Below, in pieces: positions 36,001 through 51,000 of a DNA stretch of 64,000 nt; the stretch's first letter is position 1, and each line of letters starts with the position of its first letter. The position numbers were made by a program, and so were the translations under genes. The notes under the pieces were generated by a model. That model did not search any database and was not told the DNA's origin. It worked only from the letters and a program-made list of their open reading frames with translations. The DNA is from Gonatopus flavifemur (Eukaryota > Arthropoda > Insecta > Hymenoptera > Dryinidae): the NCBI GenBank assembly GCA_018340375.1, contig JAFFJZ010000001.1, forward strand, positions 52,692,001-52,756,000, written 5' to 3'.

Positions 36001-39000
36001 TTAGAGAGTAGCTGTAAGATGGACAGCAATTTTTTTTTCAGCTCCTACAGCTAAATTTCAGCTAATGTTGCTATAACAGCTAAAATTTAGCTGATGCAGC
36101 TCCCTGCTCCAAATGACCAATAGATGCGGATTGGATTTCAATTGGTATCAATACGGTCCAATCTGTCATTTCCAAAATGAATCTGTTGCAGATAGAAAAT
36201 GAATGCGTTTCTATCAGTATTTCCAACTGCATGGGACTAAACTGGATTCGCATTATCAAAATTGTCAGGAATCCAATTGTTTTCTGTATGGCATTGCGAG
36301 GATGAAATGTAATGGTTTCAAAGCGGATGCGCAAACAAATTACCTGAATAGGATGCGATACGTGAAGATAGATAGATAGATATGTTTATTTATGTTCTAG
36401 GATGAACATCCTGTGGAACAATTGAGAAAGAAGTATAAACAATAACAAAGATATTATATACAAAAATACTTATATATATACAGCATTAAACCCACAGCCC
36501 GAAAAGCAAAAAGAAGGCAGAATGAATGAACTTAAAAATAAAGATGAAATGAGAATGAGAGTGAGGATGAGATTACAAAGGTGTGAGAAATGAAAATACA
36601 GATATAAGATAGAGATACAATAGTTATAAATGCGCAGAATGAAGATGAAGGCAAATGAAAATACAGATATAAAATAGAGATACAATAGTTATAAATGCGC
36701 AGAATGAAGATGAAGGCAAGAAAAGCGTAAGATGAACCACGATGAACCTACTTGAAAAGGAGTATATGTCTATGAGTGAGAAAGGGTGGAGGTGAGCAAG
36801 AAGTCATAATACCTCTTTTTGAAGACGTTAGGGGAAGAGCTACACTTGATGTTATCTGGGATCGTGTTCCAGAGTTTACTACTTGTTATCAAAAAAGATT
36901 TTTGATATGTGGTAGTACGATGCAGTGGTATTTTAAGGAGCCCCCTATTCGATCTAGTGCAACGAATTGCATCAGAGGTACCAAAGTTAAAACAATCGTA
37001 AAGAAAAGGAGGATCCTTGAAAGCAAATAGATGATGCAAGTACGACCCCAGGAAAAATTTCCGTCGCTCAGAAAGTTTGAGCCAGCCGAGGCGCGTGAAG
37101 AAAGGAGAGATGTGGACATCTTTCCTGAGGTTGAAAATAAACCGTACGCAGGCATTCAGTTTACGCTGCAGACGTATACTGTCTCCTTCGGAGAGATCAG
37201 TGAGAACTAAGCAACAATAATCAAAATAGGGTATGACTACCGTTGAAATCAGTTTAGTTCTCATCTGGATAGAGAGTGCGTTGCCATTAAGTCGCAATTG
37301 GTAGAGTGCGCACGAGACTTTCCTGCAGACAGAAGTTACTTGCTCATTCCAATTAAGAGAAGGTGTCAGAATAATCCCAAGGGATTTAAGCGAAGAGACA
37401 AGATTTATAGGGGTGCCCTGAAGTATGATGTCCGGTAAGGAGCGAAGAGAAATATCGTTGACGTAACGTGGAGAACCAAGGATCATGCAATTGGTTTTCA
37501 AGGGGTTCAGAATTAGGTAGTTGGTGGAGCACCAGCTGGCAATTCTCTGTATATCGTCATTCAATTTCGAGATACATTCAGAGAAGACAGTTTGAGTGAG
37601 TTACAGGATGAATAAGATTTTCCCACAAAGTGATTCTCACTCGGATCTAACTGGATTCCCGTATTCATATCTAGAAGGTTCGAATCAGGGGTTCCTACAA
37701 GAATAATTATGTATACGAACAGCGGATCTTAGGCGGAATGACCGATTCGGATCTTACTGGGATGAATCTGCTTATGGGAGATATTGAACTCAATACGTTT
37801 CGAAGCGCATGTGCGGATCGAGGGTGGAACGGAATTGAAATGAGTTTTCCAGACATTGATTTTAACTCGGATTTACCTGGATTTCCGTATTGGAATTCAA
37901 AAGGACTGAATCTGCTTAGGGGAGATATTGAATTCAATACGTTTCGAAGAATCTTCATGAATATCCTGATCGTTACTATCAAAATTTCAATCTGCCTTTC
38001 CAAATATGTAGAACCAGTAGAATGGGCGTTGGAGAGAATCAGGGAATCCGTGTTGATACGAATTTATTATGACATGTGAAATTGAGGCGGTAGCTATAAT
38101 AAGGGCACATACCGCCATGTGCTCTTTTTGCAGAGAACGTTGAAAATCAACCACTATTCCTTTCTGAACATACCCTGAAAATTTGGTTTCGATATCTTGT
38201 GTCTTGGGCTTGGTATACCTGTTTTTGTTTTGACACTTGACAATTTCAGTTTGTTTCCTGATGGTTTGTCAAGAAGTTCATAGATGAATAGAGCGTAGCT
38301 TGGATAGAAATGCTTTTTGAAGAAATGGCTGCGAAAGAAACACCTTGTGAAACCGTGGAAGAGATTAGTGATGAAGAGTCTGACGACGAATGACTGACGA
38401 CGTCTACGAGGCTAAAAGCTTTGATAAATATAGATACTTTTTCTTCTTGAATTATATTAGATATGTGCAATTTTTCGATACTAATTCATCAATGTTGATT
38501 AAAATACCTTTTTTTAGTATAATAATGAGTTTCTACTTCAATAATTTCACACTTACCCTAATAAAATTATCGTGAGCTGTAAGAAGGGCACATAACGTAT
38601 TTTTAAAGAATTGTATTATTCAACCTTTAATGGCACTTTTCACGTCATTTCACAGTCAAATCTTAAACAAAAAGGATGAATCTGGTTGGTTTGAACATTT
38701 CAGAATCTTGAAACAATGCTCAACACATTTTTAAACTTCAAGTGCTGTTTCTGAAATTTGATTTTTTAGCTATGTGCCCTTCTTATAGCTACCGCCTCGA
38801 TTGAGGATACAGTTTAAAACCAATGGGAACGCCTGATGGAAATCTCGGTTGATAGCATTACGATTCCAATGCGGCTTCCCAGATTGCACCAGCAAAATGA
38901 GCGATTAAGGACATTGGAAAGTACGAATTGATTTCGACATGTAAATACAATTACAAACCAATAAGAACCTGCAACGGAAATCCTGATTGATACTATCAAA

Positions 39001-42000
39001 ATTCCAATCCGGCTTTGCGGATAGGAGCAGCAGAATGGGGTATCCAGGACATCAGAAAATACGTGTTGATACGGATTCATTTTATTCTACAAATATTATT
39101 ACAAACCAAAAACTCCTAATGGAAATGCTCATTCATACGCTTAATATTTCAACCTGGCCTTTCGTATAAGAACAGATAGAATCTTGGAAGAATTACTAGT
39201 AAGCTAGTAAATGTAAATCCGTATAGAATCGATATGGAAATACATTCGCAGATATAAGTTGGTACTGTTTGGATTTCAATGTGTCCTTCCGGTTAGATTC
39301 TATTATAAAATACTTTATAATGGTCTGAATCCACAAATACGTATCAAGAAACCGCATTAGTGCAGATAGAAAATATTTTCTATTTGGATCAATTGGACAT
39401 TCGAAGCAGGGCTATGCAAAGTAATTGAGAATTGCTAATAACCTGTGATTTGGAAGATCTTCTCATGGAATTACGATTGGTGGATGGCACATCCACTTCC
39501 GCGTGTTCAACGCTCCATCCAATCGCGAGTAAAGCTTTTAAACTCTCTCGAACGGGTTCTTTGTAACGCTCTCGTTCGTAATCGTTCAACGTGTTGTAGG
39601 GTTTCAATCTAGGATGTGTTTTGTTCACATCGGACCATTGTTCCCCGTAAGTCCAACCATTTTCCAACTTCCTACTGGCCCAAGCATCGTGGTAATGCTC
39701 GGAGAATTTTTGAACTATTTGATTCAAATCGTTATTCAAAACCACACTGAAAAGAATTTCATACACTCAATGAACTCGAAAATTTCTCATTTAAAAGTCA
39801 AGACTTCATATTCGAATACATGTTTATACATACTTAGAAGTATTGATGGGTTGTGGATTGTATGGTCCATCAGGCGATTGAGCGGACGCCGATTTACTAC
39901 CGTACCATTCGTCATCGTAATTTTTCGATAACGAATAATCTGGGGGGAGCGCGCAACCGATAGCTGTCAAACACGGTAACGCTTTACCGAATAATTCTGG
40001 ATCGTAATCCATTTTGGACAATGAATCAAAAATGTTGCTAAAAAGAACCATAGTTAAACGTTTCTCTTCGTCACTGGAAGCACCGTAAGAACCTTGACCA
40101 CCTCCTCCCGTCGAACCGTAATATTTGGCACAACGATCGTAGTGTAAAGTCAATAACTAGAATTCAATAGATTTAATTTCAATATATCTTGCGAAGGGAT
40201 TTTTAAATGAATAATCAGAGGAGTTCTCACCCTTAGAGCGACTGTGGTATATTCTGATAATTTTGACACGTCGATGGTGAGCTTTCGAAGTAATTTTAAT
40301 AACATGCTCGGTTGCATTTGGCTGTGAATGAAATTCATTTATATTTATTTATTATACTTGGAAATAATATGAGAAGTTATTGAAAAATTCCTTTTCTCAC
40401 CTGGTTAGTGCTACAAGAAAATCTGACACTGCTTCACGTTGTCCTTTCGTTAACATTCTATTTTTGCTAAGTCGATAAACTGTGTGTAACGTAGCGTCGA
40501 GTAAACTTGCGTAGTTGTCTGCTTCGTTGTAGAATTTTGTATGCTTGATTAGCAATGGAAGAATGCTGTTACCGATGTATCGATTCATAGCGAGAGCCAT
40601 ATCAGATTCATATCCATCATTCTATAAGGAAATAATTTTATATTATTGAAGTGTGGAAGGTTTAATGAATAAAGTGACTCAATAACACTTACTCTATCAA
40701 GCATGGTGGCTGCCCTAAGATCAGGCAAGAAAGCCTCTTCTAGAATCTTGAAGAAAAGCTCCTGTGTTTCTATACCGTATACTCGTTCCAGAAACAGTAC
40801 GACACTTTGTTTGTGACCTGGAATCAATCCAGAAGGTGTATCGCTCTTTGGCCTTGGCTCGCCAGCTGCAGGATTGAGAAGGGTGAATCGTAACGAAAGA
40901 ACTCCCAATAAATCGTCGAGAGGCACCAAGGATCTCAAAATTGCTCTCGCTCGAAGAGATTCGTTCTTTCCTGTGATCGATCAGTAAATTTATCTTATTC
41001 CGATTAGATTAAAAGTCAAAGAAATGTGTCGTCGTTACCTTGTTCTATGACGGATGAATCTGGAGCACAACGTCCCAACAGATCCACGAGCGTACAATAA
41101 AAATTTAATATCGCAGCACCGGTATCGATGTAATCCTCGTCGTCGTCCGATTCTGGCAAAGGATGTTCAAATTGCATCACCATGGCTGATCCTTCCGCTT
41201 CGTCGTGTACCTGTTTATAAAGCTGCGTTGATATTCAATTAGTGAAGTATCGTGCACGTGCATACATAGAATTTCCATGACAAAAGATGAGACAGAGTCA
41301 AAACAAAAAGAGAAAAGAATTTTTAGTGACATGAGTATGATTCTATTCTCAATTCCACTATATTCAAGCTTTCTAGAATACAATAATCGGGATAATTTTA
41401 TCTATACTAACAATCACAAATTTTCATGCTCTTTACGCGATAGAACAGTTCATGGATGACATAATTTAATCACCGTTTTGTTACAGCAAGACAATGAGAA
41501 CAGTGTTACGTGATACATGAACAGTGATACGTGATCTATCCATGCTATAAAATTTTCTGTTGAACATCATTCTTTGCACTCATCAATTCGGTTACACATG
41601 AAGAAATAGAAAATTGATCTAATTCACAAACACGAAGATGTTCAGATTCATTATTTACAAACATGACTTTGGAAGACAAAAATATCAATCGAAAGATTCT
41701 TACTTACAAATAAAAATCCCATCTATTCGATTATGAATTTATTTTCAAAAGATATGATGGAATAAAATCATTTACCTTTCTTCTATCAGCTATTCGTTCA
41801 GACATCTTATTCGCTTCCATGATTGCTCTTAGAAGACCTTCGCCTTCTCCTCGAAGTGCTGGACCAAGACATTCCGGTCGACGAATAAGCAAACGAATGA
41901 CCAAATTTGCATTCTCCTCGACACTTTCACCTGAGGAAAAAATTATTAAATTATGATTCAAAGAATCAATTAGTATTCTAAAACTCACCATTAACCCAGA

Positions 42001-45000
42001 CACAGAATCTTAAGAAATCCAGATAACGTTCACCCTCGACTGGATCCCATCCTAAATCGGGATATCCTTTCTCCACTAATTCGGAATTCGATTGAAGCCC
42101 GCATCGTGATAAATAGACAGCAATTTTTTCGAGATAGTGTTCTCTCAGGGCGAGAGCTAATTCTGTGTTCTCCATTAAAGATGAATAAGCGACGTCTAAA
42201 GGAGTCGATCCTCTAAGCGATGGTCTAGCCAATAGAATATTACTGTTTTCGAGAAGGAAGTCAAAATGATCGAACATAGCTTTTTGATTCTGTCTGGAAG
42301 TTCGACAGAAATAACATAAAAATCGACAACACGCCACCACCATTTCATGAGAGGTGTCCTTCTCTTTGGAACCTGATTCTCCACCTTCGGCAGTTTGTGT
42401 TTGAGCTTGAGCATCCGATTGGGCTTGAGCTCGTCTGCCGAGGGTGTTCATCATGATCGCCATGACATTTTCATGGATTCTCAATACTCTGATTAAATCT
42501 GGATGTTGAAAGAAAGTGTGATTGTTGACCAGTTTCCACAATCTTTCCCTGACAAGTTCTTCTTCTTCTTGAGACATTTGAACGGGTAACAGAGCGCGTA
42601 TTTGACTCAATCCAACCCACATCAATGCGACATCTTCTTTCGTTTTACTATTGATAACGTAGGTCTTTTCCAAAGCTCTTATCAATTCTCCTACAGTGTC
42701 GTATTGACGAACCAACAGACTGAACATCTCTCTCACCAATTTTGGTGTTTCAATTTGTGACTCTTCGGCCCATTTAACGATAGTTTCTCTCAGCACTTTT
42801 CGGAACACCTCTGTGGTAACATAAAAATTGTAGCATCGATGGAATGCAAATATTATAATATATTATATTCAATTCAACTTACCCTCGGGAGTCTTTTTTT
42901 CCGGTTCGGATTCTCCTTTCGCTTCCTCTTCCAATTCTTTCACAGCGTTGATGAAATTGAAAAGCCTCTTCATAGCATTAGGTTTCTCCACCTCGGTGAT
43001 TTCTTCAGATATTCCTGCACCTTCTTGAAGAGCGTGTAAAGATACGTACGACATGAGATTACAATGAAAATCATTCATCTTAGCAATCAAATCCTCTCCG
43101 CATGGAATATTATCCGGATCCTCGTCGGATTCTAGATTTTTAAAACTCAATATAGAATTCATTTGTTCTCGTGGGGGACATCGGAATTCTCTGGTCTTCT
43201 TGGCAGCGACCGCCGATGGTAAATCAGATTGTTTGATCTCGATGTAACGACGTAACTGATCCGCTTGTAAATCTCCAACGAAATCATGACTGAACGCGAT
43301 GATCGATTCCACACGATGACGTAGTTGAATATCGTTCAAATGATGAAGCAAATAGCACATCTGCAGTTTCGCCCCTTCCGCCATTTTCATATGAAGTAAA
43401 CCTTTCTTGTGCTCGTCTTTACCTTCTGTGATATAAATCGAAGAGAATTCGACATGAACAACAATAGTGCAACAAAATAAAACAACTCAATTACCTTTAT
43501 CGAATGTTTGATCCCATGTTTCGGGATGTATCATGATGAGTAGTTTGATTATATCTTCATTCCTAAGCATTCCAACGAGAAGTAACCTATCCACCAATTT
43601 TATGAGAGGTCTGAAAAGGGATTGAGACGAAACTTTGAGGATGTTTTTCAACAACAGTAGTATTATATATACGTTCATTCATGGAAATGAATTAAAAAAA
43701 AACCACAAAATAAATTATGAGAAGTTAATGAAATCTTGAGCATAAAGTTAGTGACTTTTGTTAGAGATATAATAGATAGAACAAGAAGAAATTGTTTAAG
43801 ATGCTGCTCTGCTTTCATGTCCACCAACAGTTTTAATTGCGTGCTTTACTCGAGCCGTGCTATTGAAATTTCACATTACATACAAGAAGAGATTTTCGTT
43901 GCTGCCCCCGATGGGATCCCTGTTATGAACTTGGTTCACTTCGACCGCTTCGTTCAAAGCCATCATCACATAATCCCTCACGATGTCCAGAGGAAAGTGT
44001 GGACTGTAGAGGCTTCTTATATTCTCGATCGTTTGGTCACTGGAAGGAATATCCCTTGATGGAAACTGATTAGTGAAAGGGTTTCTGATCTACTTGGGAA
44101 GGATTTAGAAATATTCTTACCTAATATCCGTCATTTTCATTTGAGGTCGTACCGATTCTGTTTCTAAATATCTTAAACTGTGCCTCATCTCAACGTCCTC
44201 GTAAAGATCTTTCAATTCTTGACCTGTCGAGAAATGATATTATCGTTAATAAATGGTTCGAGATATAGATCGACGATCGAATACTCGTGTACTTTTACCT
44301 AAAGGAATGATGAATTCATTTTTACAAACTTCCATCGTCGTTGCGTGAGATTCGAGATGCAATGCGATTAGTAAATCGTAAAATCCTTGTCTCAAAGGAC
44401 CGGACATGTATTCGGCTCTAATTGCGTAGAGTAATTGTTTTTGATCTACGTGTTGACACAAAGCATGCGCAGCTCTGTAATTCGATTGATAACACAAGGC
44501 TGCGTATAACGTCAACGTGTGAGCATGGAAACTGAAATATAAATGAATGTGAATTCAATTATTCAGGATTAATCATTGAATTGTGGATATATTAGGACGA
44601 ATATTGAATTTTCTGACCTCAATAATTTATCCATTTCGATGAGCTCGAGAATGTCGATGCACCTATCTTCCTCAGGAATGTGCAAGGCGAGCATGGAAAT
44701 AGCATCTTCGCAGAGCATAGACCATCCTCTGATATCGGAAAGTTTGAGAGCGTGGACTTGGAGCGATTGGTTCGGTACTCTCGCCCATTGATGGGGTTTT
44801 AAACACTGTACTTTCAATCTTGGGGGAAATTGAGGTATCACGTGACGATCAGAATTTTGTAAAACCGCCGCTGATAGGGGAAGAGTCGTCGACGTCCTTC
44901 CAAGCTCGATTTGAAGGATTTCTTTACTCGTCGCCTCCACGAATATGGCGGGAAATAATTTGGTGTCTGGTTCCATTTTATGTTTGTGACTCGTCTCCTT

Positions 45001-48000
45001 CCCTTCACAAGTGAACGACACCCAACCTGTAGCGGTGTCCACGAAGCAACCAACGAACATCCCTTGGGATGCTCCTTTACCGGATGCGTCTTGTGTCACT
45101 TCATTGTACAGTTCATCAGCTCTGACCATGTAACAGCTCTGTCTATCGACTCTGCGTATAAGAAAATTGTCCCTGTTTGAGTTTATTCGAGAAAATATTT
45201 TGTTTATATTCAACTCACTGTTCGACCGGGCGATCGTAATCATCGGTTATAACCACAGAAGCTTTTCTAACTCGAGAGAGATTGAAGTCTTTAGCGTGGA
45301 GATGATATTGTGATGTAACCCAACCGATGTACACGTGCGTAGGGTCTTGTCCAGGAAATATTCGCACTCCGTAAAAGTATTCGTTCATTAATTTCAAACA
45401 TTCAACATCGAAGATTTCATTTCCAATCGATTCAACGTTGTGCCCTTGAAGAACTGACATGGCTTTCGGCGCGGTGCGCTCCGGAATTTGTGGAGGTACT
45501 ACTTTCAAATCGGTCTGTAAAACAAAAAGATTGATTGAACAGTCAAAAGGATATCGATTAACACAAACTACCCTCGTGGAAATATATCTACGCCAAAGTA
45601 CGCCAAGAATTACACCATGTTACGCCAAAACCTACGACAGATTACGCCCAAAACCACTCCTAAGTCCGCCGTTTCGAATACATCTGTGGATTGGCGTAGT
45701 ATATTACGGTGCTTCGATATTAGTTAGAAAACTACATCTTTCCATGCTCGAATACTTCAAATTATTCAGAACTACCACGCATTACGTAAATCAACGCTCA
45801 AAGCAACAGTACATAATTACAACAATGTATGCCTTTTCAAGTTATAATTTCAAGAATGAATGAAAATTACTACCTTTCTCAACAATCTACGCCAAAAGTA
45901 AAAATTACGAAAAACTACGCCTTTTCAAGTACAAGTACTTTACCCAACTACGAAAAACTACGCATTTTCTTAGTTCCTCGTAGAAATTCGTAGTTTCCAC
46001 GCAATTGGTTGCATATTTGCGTTCCATCGTGAAAAGTTCTCAAAGTCCCAACTGTGTCGTGAAAATTCTTGGAAATGCGTAGAAAATGGAAATTATCAAA
46101 AGAAAGTTCTCAAAAAATCTATGAAACACTATATCTCCGCAACGGGACGAACGAAAAATCTTGGTTGTTCGTAGGAATTTGTAGTTCTCAATCAATCTGC
46201 TTCACGTTCACGTTTCCGCGGTGGAAAGTTTTTAAAGTTCCTACACGGTTGTGAAAATTCGTAAGAAGTTATAAAAACCCGAGCTTTCTACTAAATTCTA
46301 CGCATAAGTCCGTCCCTCAGTGAAATCGGTGTCATCGTATTCTTGAATATTCTTACATTCTTCATACTTGTACTCAAACACATGATCATCTTTCGTCGTT
46401 TATACTCCTGACTACTCCAAAATTACGCTCTTCCAGCCCCGTGTCGTAGTCTGGCGTATTTCTGCATTAAACCGCGTATATTTTTCTACGTTATTTTACA
46501 ACTTTTTATGCCATGCAAGTGAGCCTAATTCCGCGTAATTTCTCATACTTTTTGGCGTAATTTGGCGTAGATATATTTCCACGAGGGTATATGATAATTC
46601 TATATGGACTTGATTTGATTGTGCATATGGAGGAGAAAAATTCGATGAAATAGCAAGAATTTCGCTTGTTATTGTATGGGCAGCAAGCAAGTTTGTTAAA
46701 TAATGAACGGCAATTCATTTGGCCAATCAAGCTTTGCAAAACTAGCGAATGATTGATAATTATAGCGAATCAGTTCGTTAATACAGCGAATTGTCATCGT
46801 TACCCTAACAGCAAAATGCTGAACAAATATGCAGTAAAAATTGTTGAAATCGTAAAACAACAGTTTGAAGCAACTTCGCAGGGACGTTGCGTCGCCAAAT
46901 GTGCAACAATCTGCTGTAAATCTAGGATTTTAATTTGAGTTGTTATCGTGTTGCTAGGAAGTTGCTTGGCTTCATGAAACTCTCAATCACATGCGTGGCA
47001 AATTCCCAGTAACTTTTGTTGTATGGGTAGCTTATTCAATCCACTTAGAGAAGACAGACTCTGTAAAATAGCGAATTTTTTTCTCCGTCCCTGGTAAAAA
47101 AATCTCTCTGAATCTCTCTGAGAATTTCACGTTCCAGAGAGATTCAGAAAGAATCAGGGAAATTCAGAGCAATTCAGTGTGGTTCAGAGGATTTCAGAGA
47201 CTAGTGGATTGAGAGAACTTGGGCTTTGAATTTTTCAGAAGGATTCAGAAAAATTCAGAGGAACTCAGAGAGATGCAGGGAAATTCAGAGAGGAACAAAT
47301 TCAGTAAAATTCTTGGTCCTGCATTTCAGAGGCGTTCAAAGAGTGTCAGGCGCTTTCAGAGATAGATGAATTCAGAAAGATTGTGCGTAAAACTTTTCAG
47401 AAAGATTGAGAGTAATTCAGAGAGATTCAGAGAAATTCAGAGAGGAATTAATTCAGCTAAATTTTTGGTTCAGGGTTCCAGAGGTATTCAGGGGGTGTCA
47501 GAGACTCACAGAGACAGGTGAATTAGGAAAAATTGTGCGTGGGATTTTTTAGAAGAATTCAAAGAGATTCAGAGGAATTTAGAGAGATTCAGAGTAATCC
47601 AGAGAGATTCAGAGGAATTCAGAGGAAGCTTTGAAATCTGAATACATTCAATTCCCGGAGATTTAGAGAAATTCAGAGGAATTCAGAGGAAGCTTTGGAA
47701 TTTAAATATATAAAATTCTGAGGGATTCAGTGATATACGGAGAGATTCAGAGGAAGTTGAAGAATTCAGAACGTATCACTATCGGAAATATCTCTAACTT
47801 CCTCTGAATCACTATGAAATTACTCTGAATCTCTCTGAAATTTGTCCCAAAATATAGAGGGATTCAGAGAAATTCAGAGAGATTTCAGAGAGATTCAGAG
47901 AGATTTTTTCTACCAGGGGTGTGGACGGATAGAGGGAAATCTACTCGATTTCCTTGCAAAGTACATCACAATATTGTGAAAATGCGTGAAATCTGTATCG

Positions 48001-51000
48001 AATAAGATCTGTATCACACTGTAACAAAATTCCTTCTGAAAATTTATGAAATGTGACTGTAATTTTTTACAGCCACTTCTTTTCTGAATTTTCAGATAAA
48101 TTTTACTGAATTTCAAGGAATTCCAACTAAATTTCGAAAAGTGTTTTGAAAATTTAGTCGATTTTCTCTCAAAATTCAGTAAAAAGGGGCGGTAAGAAAT
48201 TACAGTCACATTTCCTTCATTTTCAAAAGGAATTTTTTTACAGCAGCAGCCTTGGGTTTGATAAAAAGATTTTTTTTTTTTAACTTACCGTAGAAATTCG
48301 TACTTGAGCCGATCGGCTACCTAAATTCGTTACTCCTCCTCTTGTACTCCTATCAGAGGTGTCAGAACGCGAAGCAGGTTCTGGTGTTTTTGACTTCGTA
48401 TCCGGTGATTTTGCCTTCCGTGAGAAAAATCTGAGAAAAGTAATTATTTATTCAATCGTTAAAAGAGGAGTACCGTCTTTTTTTAATAGTTCCCATTAAA
48501 GACCACTTAGCGTTGCACTACAGCAGAAAAAAGCAAGACAACTAGCTGCTGTATAGTTCTTCAATTTCAATAGACAATTGTGAAACTTAATATTGCAGGA
48601 CATAAGATGATAATAGAAATAATTGATCAAAGAGAATGTTGATTCGATTTTCTTGTGTAGGGTAGAAGCAATTTTTTATTTATAAGAAATACTAAAAACG
48701 TACTGCTCACTTACGGAATATCTTCCACTTCCTTGCTACGTATGCTGATAAAGGAAGGAGTCTGAGAAAGGCTTACCCGACATAAATGACTAAACCGATA
48801 ATTCATATAATAGAACCTTACCTGAACGGCGAACGTCCGCGTTTCTTTTTATCGTCTTTGATATCTCCGTTGACCTCTCCATTCGCGTAACCATTCATCT
48901 CAGCTTCTGAATTTAAATGATCCAAAGCGCCCATACGCGATCCGCTGATCGATCCTTTCCTTGGAGGCCTCGATGGTTTACCCCTTTGCATAGGCAGGGG
49001 AGACTCTTTCATCATTTCATCAGCTTCTACCGCGTCTTCTGAATCATTTCTTTGCAACCCTACGATTTTCAAACATCATTATTAGCTGAAATCCTAAAGC
49101 ATTCGAACGAAACTTCAACAAAATTATAAAAGAATGCATCAATATACGTGATTGATACTTTACGAATAATATCTCAATTGATATTTATCGATCGTTGGTT
49201 AAATGTTGATACCTTTGATATCACTCATACTGAATCCAGACTTTAACATTTGTTCCATATGTGCCGATGGTTGTTGAGTGGATGAATGCTGAGCTACCGC
49301 CTCAGCCTGTTCCATCAGAAGTCTGTTCTGTCGCATTTTGATTTCTTGCCATCGTTGTAACTTTTCGTTCTCGGAAATGAAAGTCGATTGACAAATCACG
49401 GGTAAGGAGAGCCGGAGAAATTCCCAATTGGCTTTTTCCATCGTTTCGAAAGTGTTGTGAGATATTTTCAAACAGGGTGGAGTGTCAGAACCAGCGGGAA
49501 TTCTAGCAACGTCTATCCTAGTGTCAGCCATATCGTCAGTGTTTTCAAAGATCGGTTGGTCTTTGGTGTACCAGAACGTCACGTGGCGATTCATGTTCCT
49601 TCAAGATCGATTGCGGTATGTTAATCTTAAATTATTGTACTATACCCTAGCGAATTAAAGACTTGGGGAGAAGTGTACAAGAAGATTCCTCGAGCTGAAA
49701 ATGATCCCAGCCTGGCTAGAAATGATTTATGACATTCCCTGGCAATTTTTCGAGCCTGAACAAAATGTAGGTCAGATCCCTAGACATTTGGAAGATCTAC
49801 ACAATGTCATAAATTATTTCAAGCCGGGCTGCTCGAGAAAAACAGATTAGATCTCAATTTTGGCAAAAATCTCTACAAATCTGTTCATATTTACTAACAT
49901 CTGAACATTTCAACTCAGGCAACAATCTTTAGAGTTTTCTGCTATCCATCACTCTCAAAGATTCGAATTTTGCAAGGGATCCAAAAAAAATATAGAAAAA
50001 TTCAAACTGATTTCTGGAGATCTCTGTGGATCTCCGTAGATTTGTTTTGCCAAAATTTAGATCTGAAGAGATCTACCTAGATGTCAGTTTATCAAATTTT
50101 TTTTTCTCGGGTGGGATCTTTTTAATTTTTTTTTTATTCACATTTTGTTCACTTGAACGGTTTTTGTGACGTGAAATTGGGTAAAAACTGACAAACTTCC
50201 CACCCCATTTTATCCGGAGTTACCAAATTGAAACACCCTGTCAAGAACTGACGAAAATGTTGTTACCAGGTTTTGACAGGATTATTCCAATTTGATAATT
50301 TCGAATTAAACTGGTTAGAGAATTTGTCCGTTTGAAAACCTGACGAAAATTTTTGGCTCAATGCTCTCAGACATTTTCAAAAGAGAGCTCGAAGGGATAT
50401 TATTTTCAAATACTTACACGCAAAATGGTTCGTATCCTTCTTGTAAACCGCAAGTAGTGAAAAATTTCAGCGTGTTAACGTCCTGTCCGAACGTTAACTT
50501 CGCTTTCTGTCCTACTCCGAGGGTGAATGCAGGTACAAAACAGTCCCCTTGTACATCGGCAAACGAAGTCTCACCACCCAGGGCGTCCATCAGAAGCTCT
50601 CCGTTTAGGGAAAAACCTACGTACATGTGGAGTATTTGAATTATCTCTTTGTTATTGTGTATATCAAAATGAATTTCGAAAACAATGAGTGATCACTTAT
50701 CGTCAACATTTCGATATGAAATATTACACTGTTAGAAATTTCCGCATGGAGCTTCAATCACATGTGGTGGAATGAATTTTCACTCACGTGATTGAGAAAG
50801 TCCTTGAAATTTCAATAACATTTGAATGAAAATTCATGTAATAAACTGTAGTATTATGAGTAATATAATATAGCAAAAATTGAAAATTCAATTCCATGTG
50901 ATTGCCGTCACTTACCGATCCAATCACCGTGAATTGAAAACTTAAGGGGTTATATACAGTTAAAATTTTCAAAAAATCGATTTTTTTTTCATTTCATTTT

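Noticed and set aside
43736..44059. Plus-strand open frame of 107 codons
   Set aside because: Lies antisense over the RyR exon 43884-44039; the minus strand encodes highly conserved RyR sequence, so this is a shadow.
47100..47905. Dense short repeats considered as CRISPR or satellite
   Set aside because: Units of about 10-12 bp without unique spacers, within inverted ends, in an animal gene intron; it is a transposon-associated repeat.
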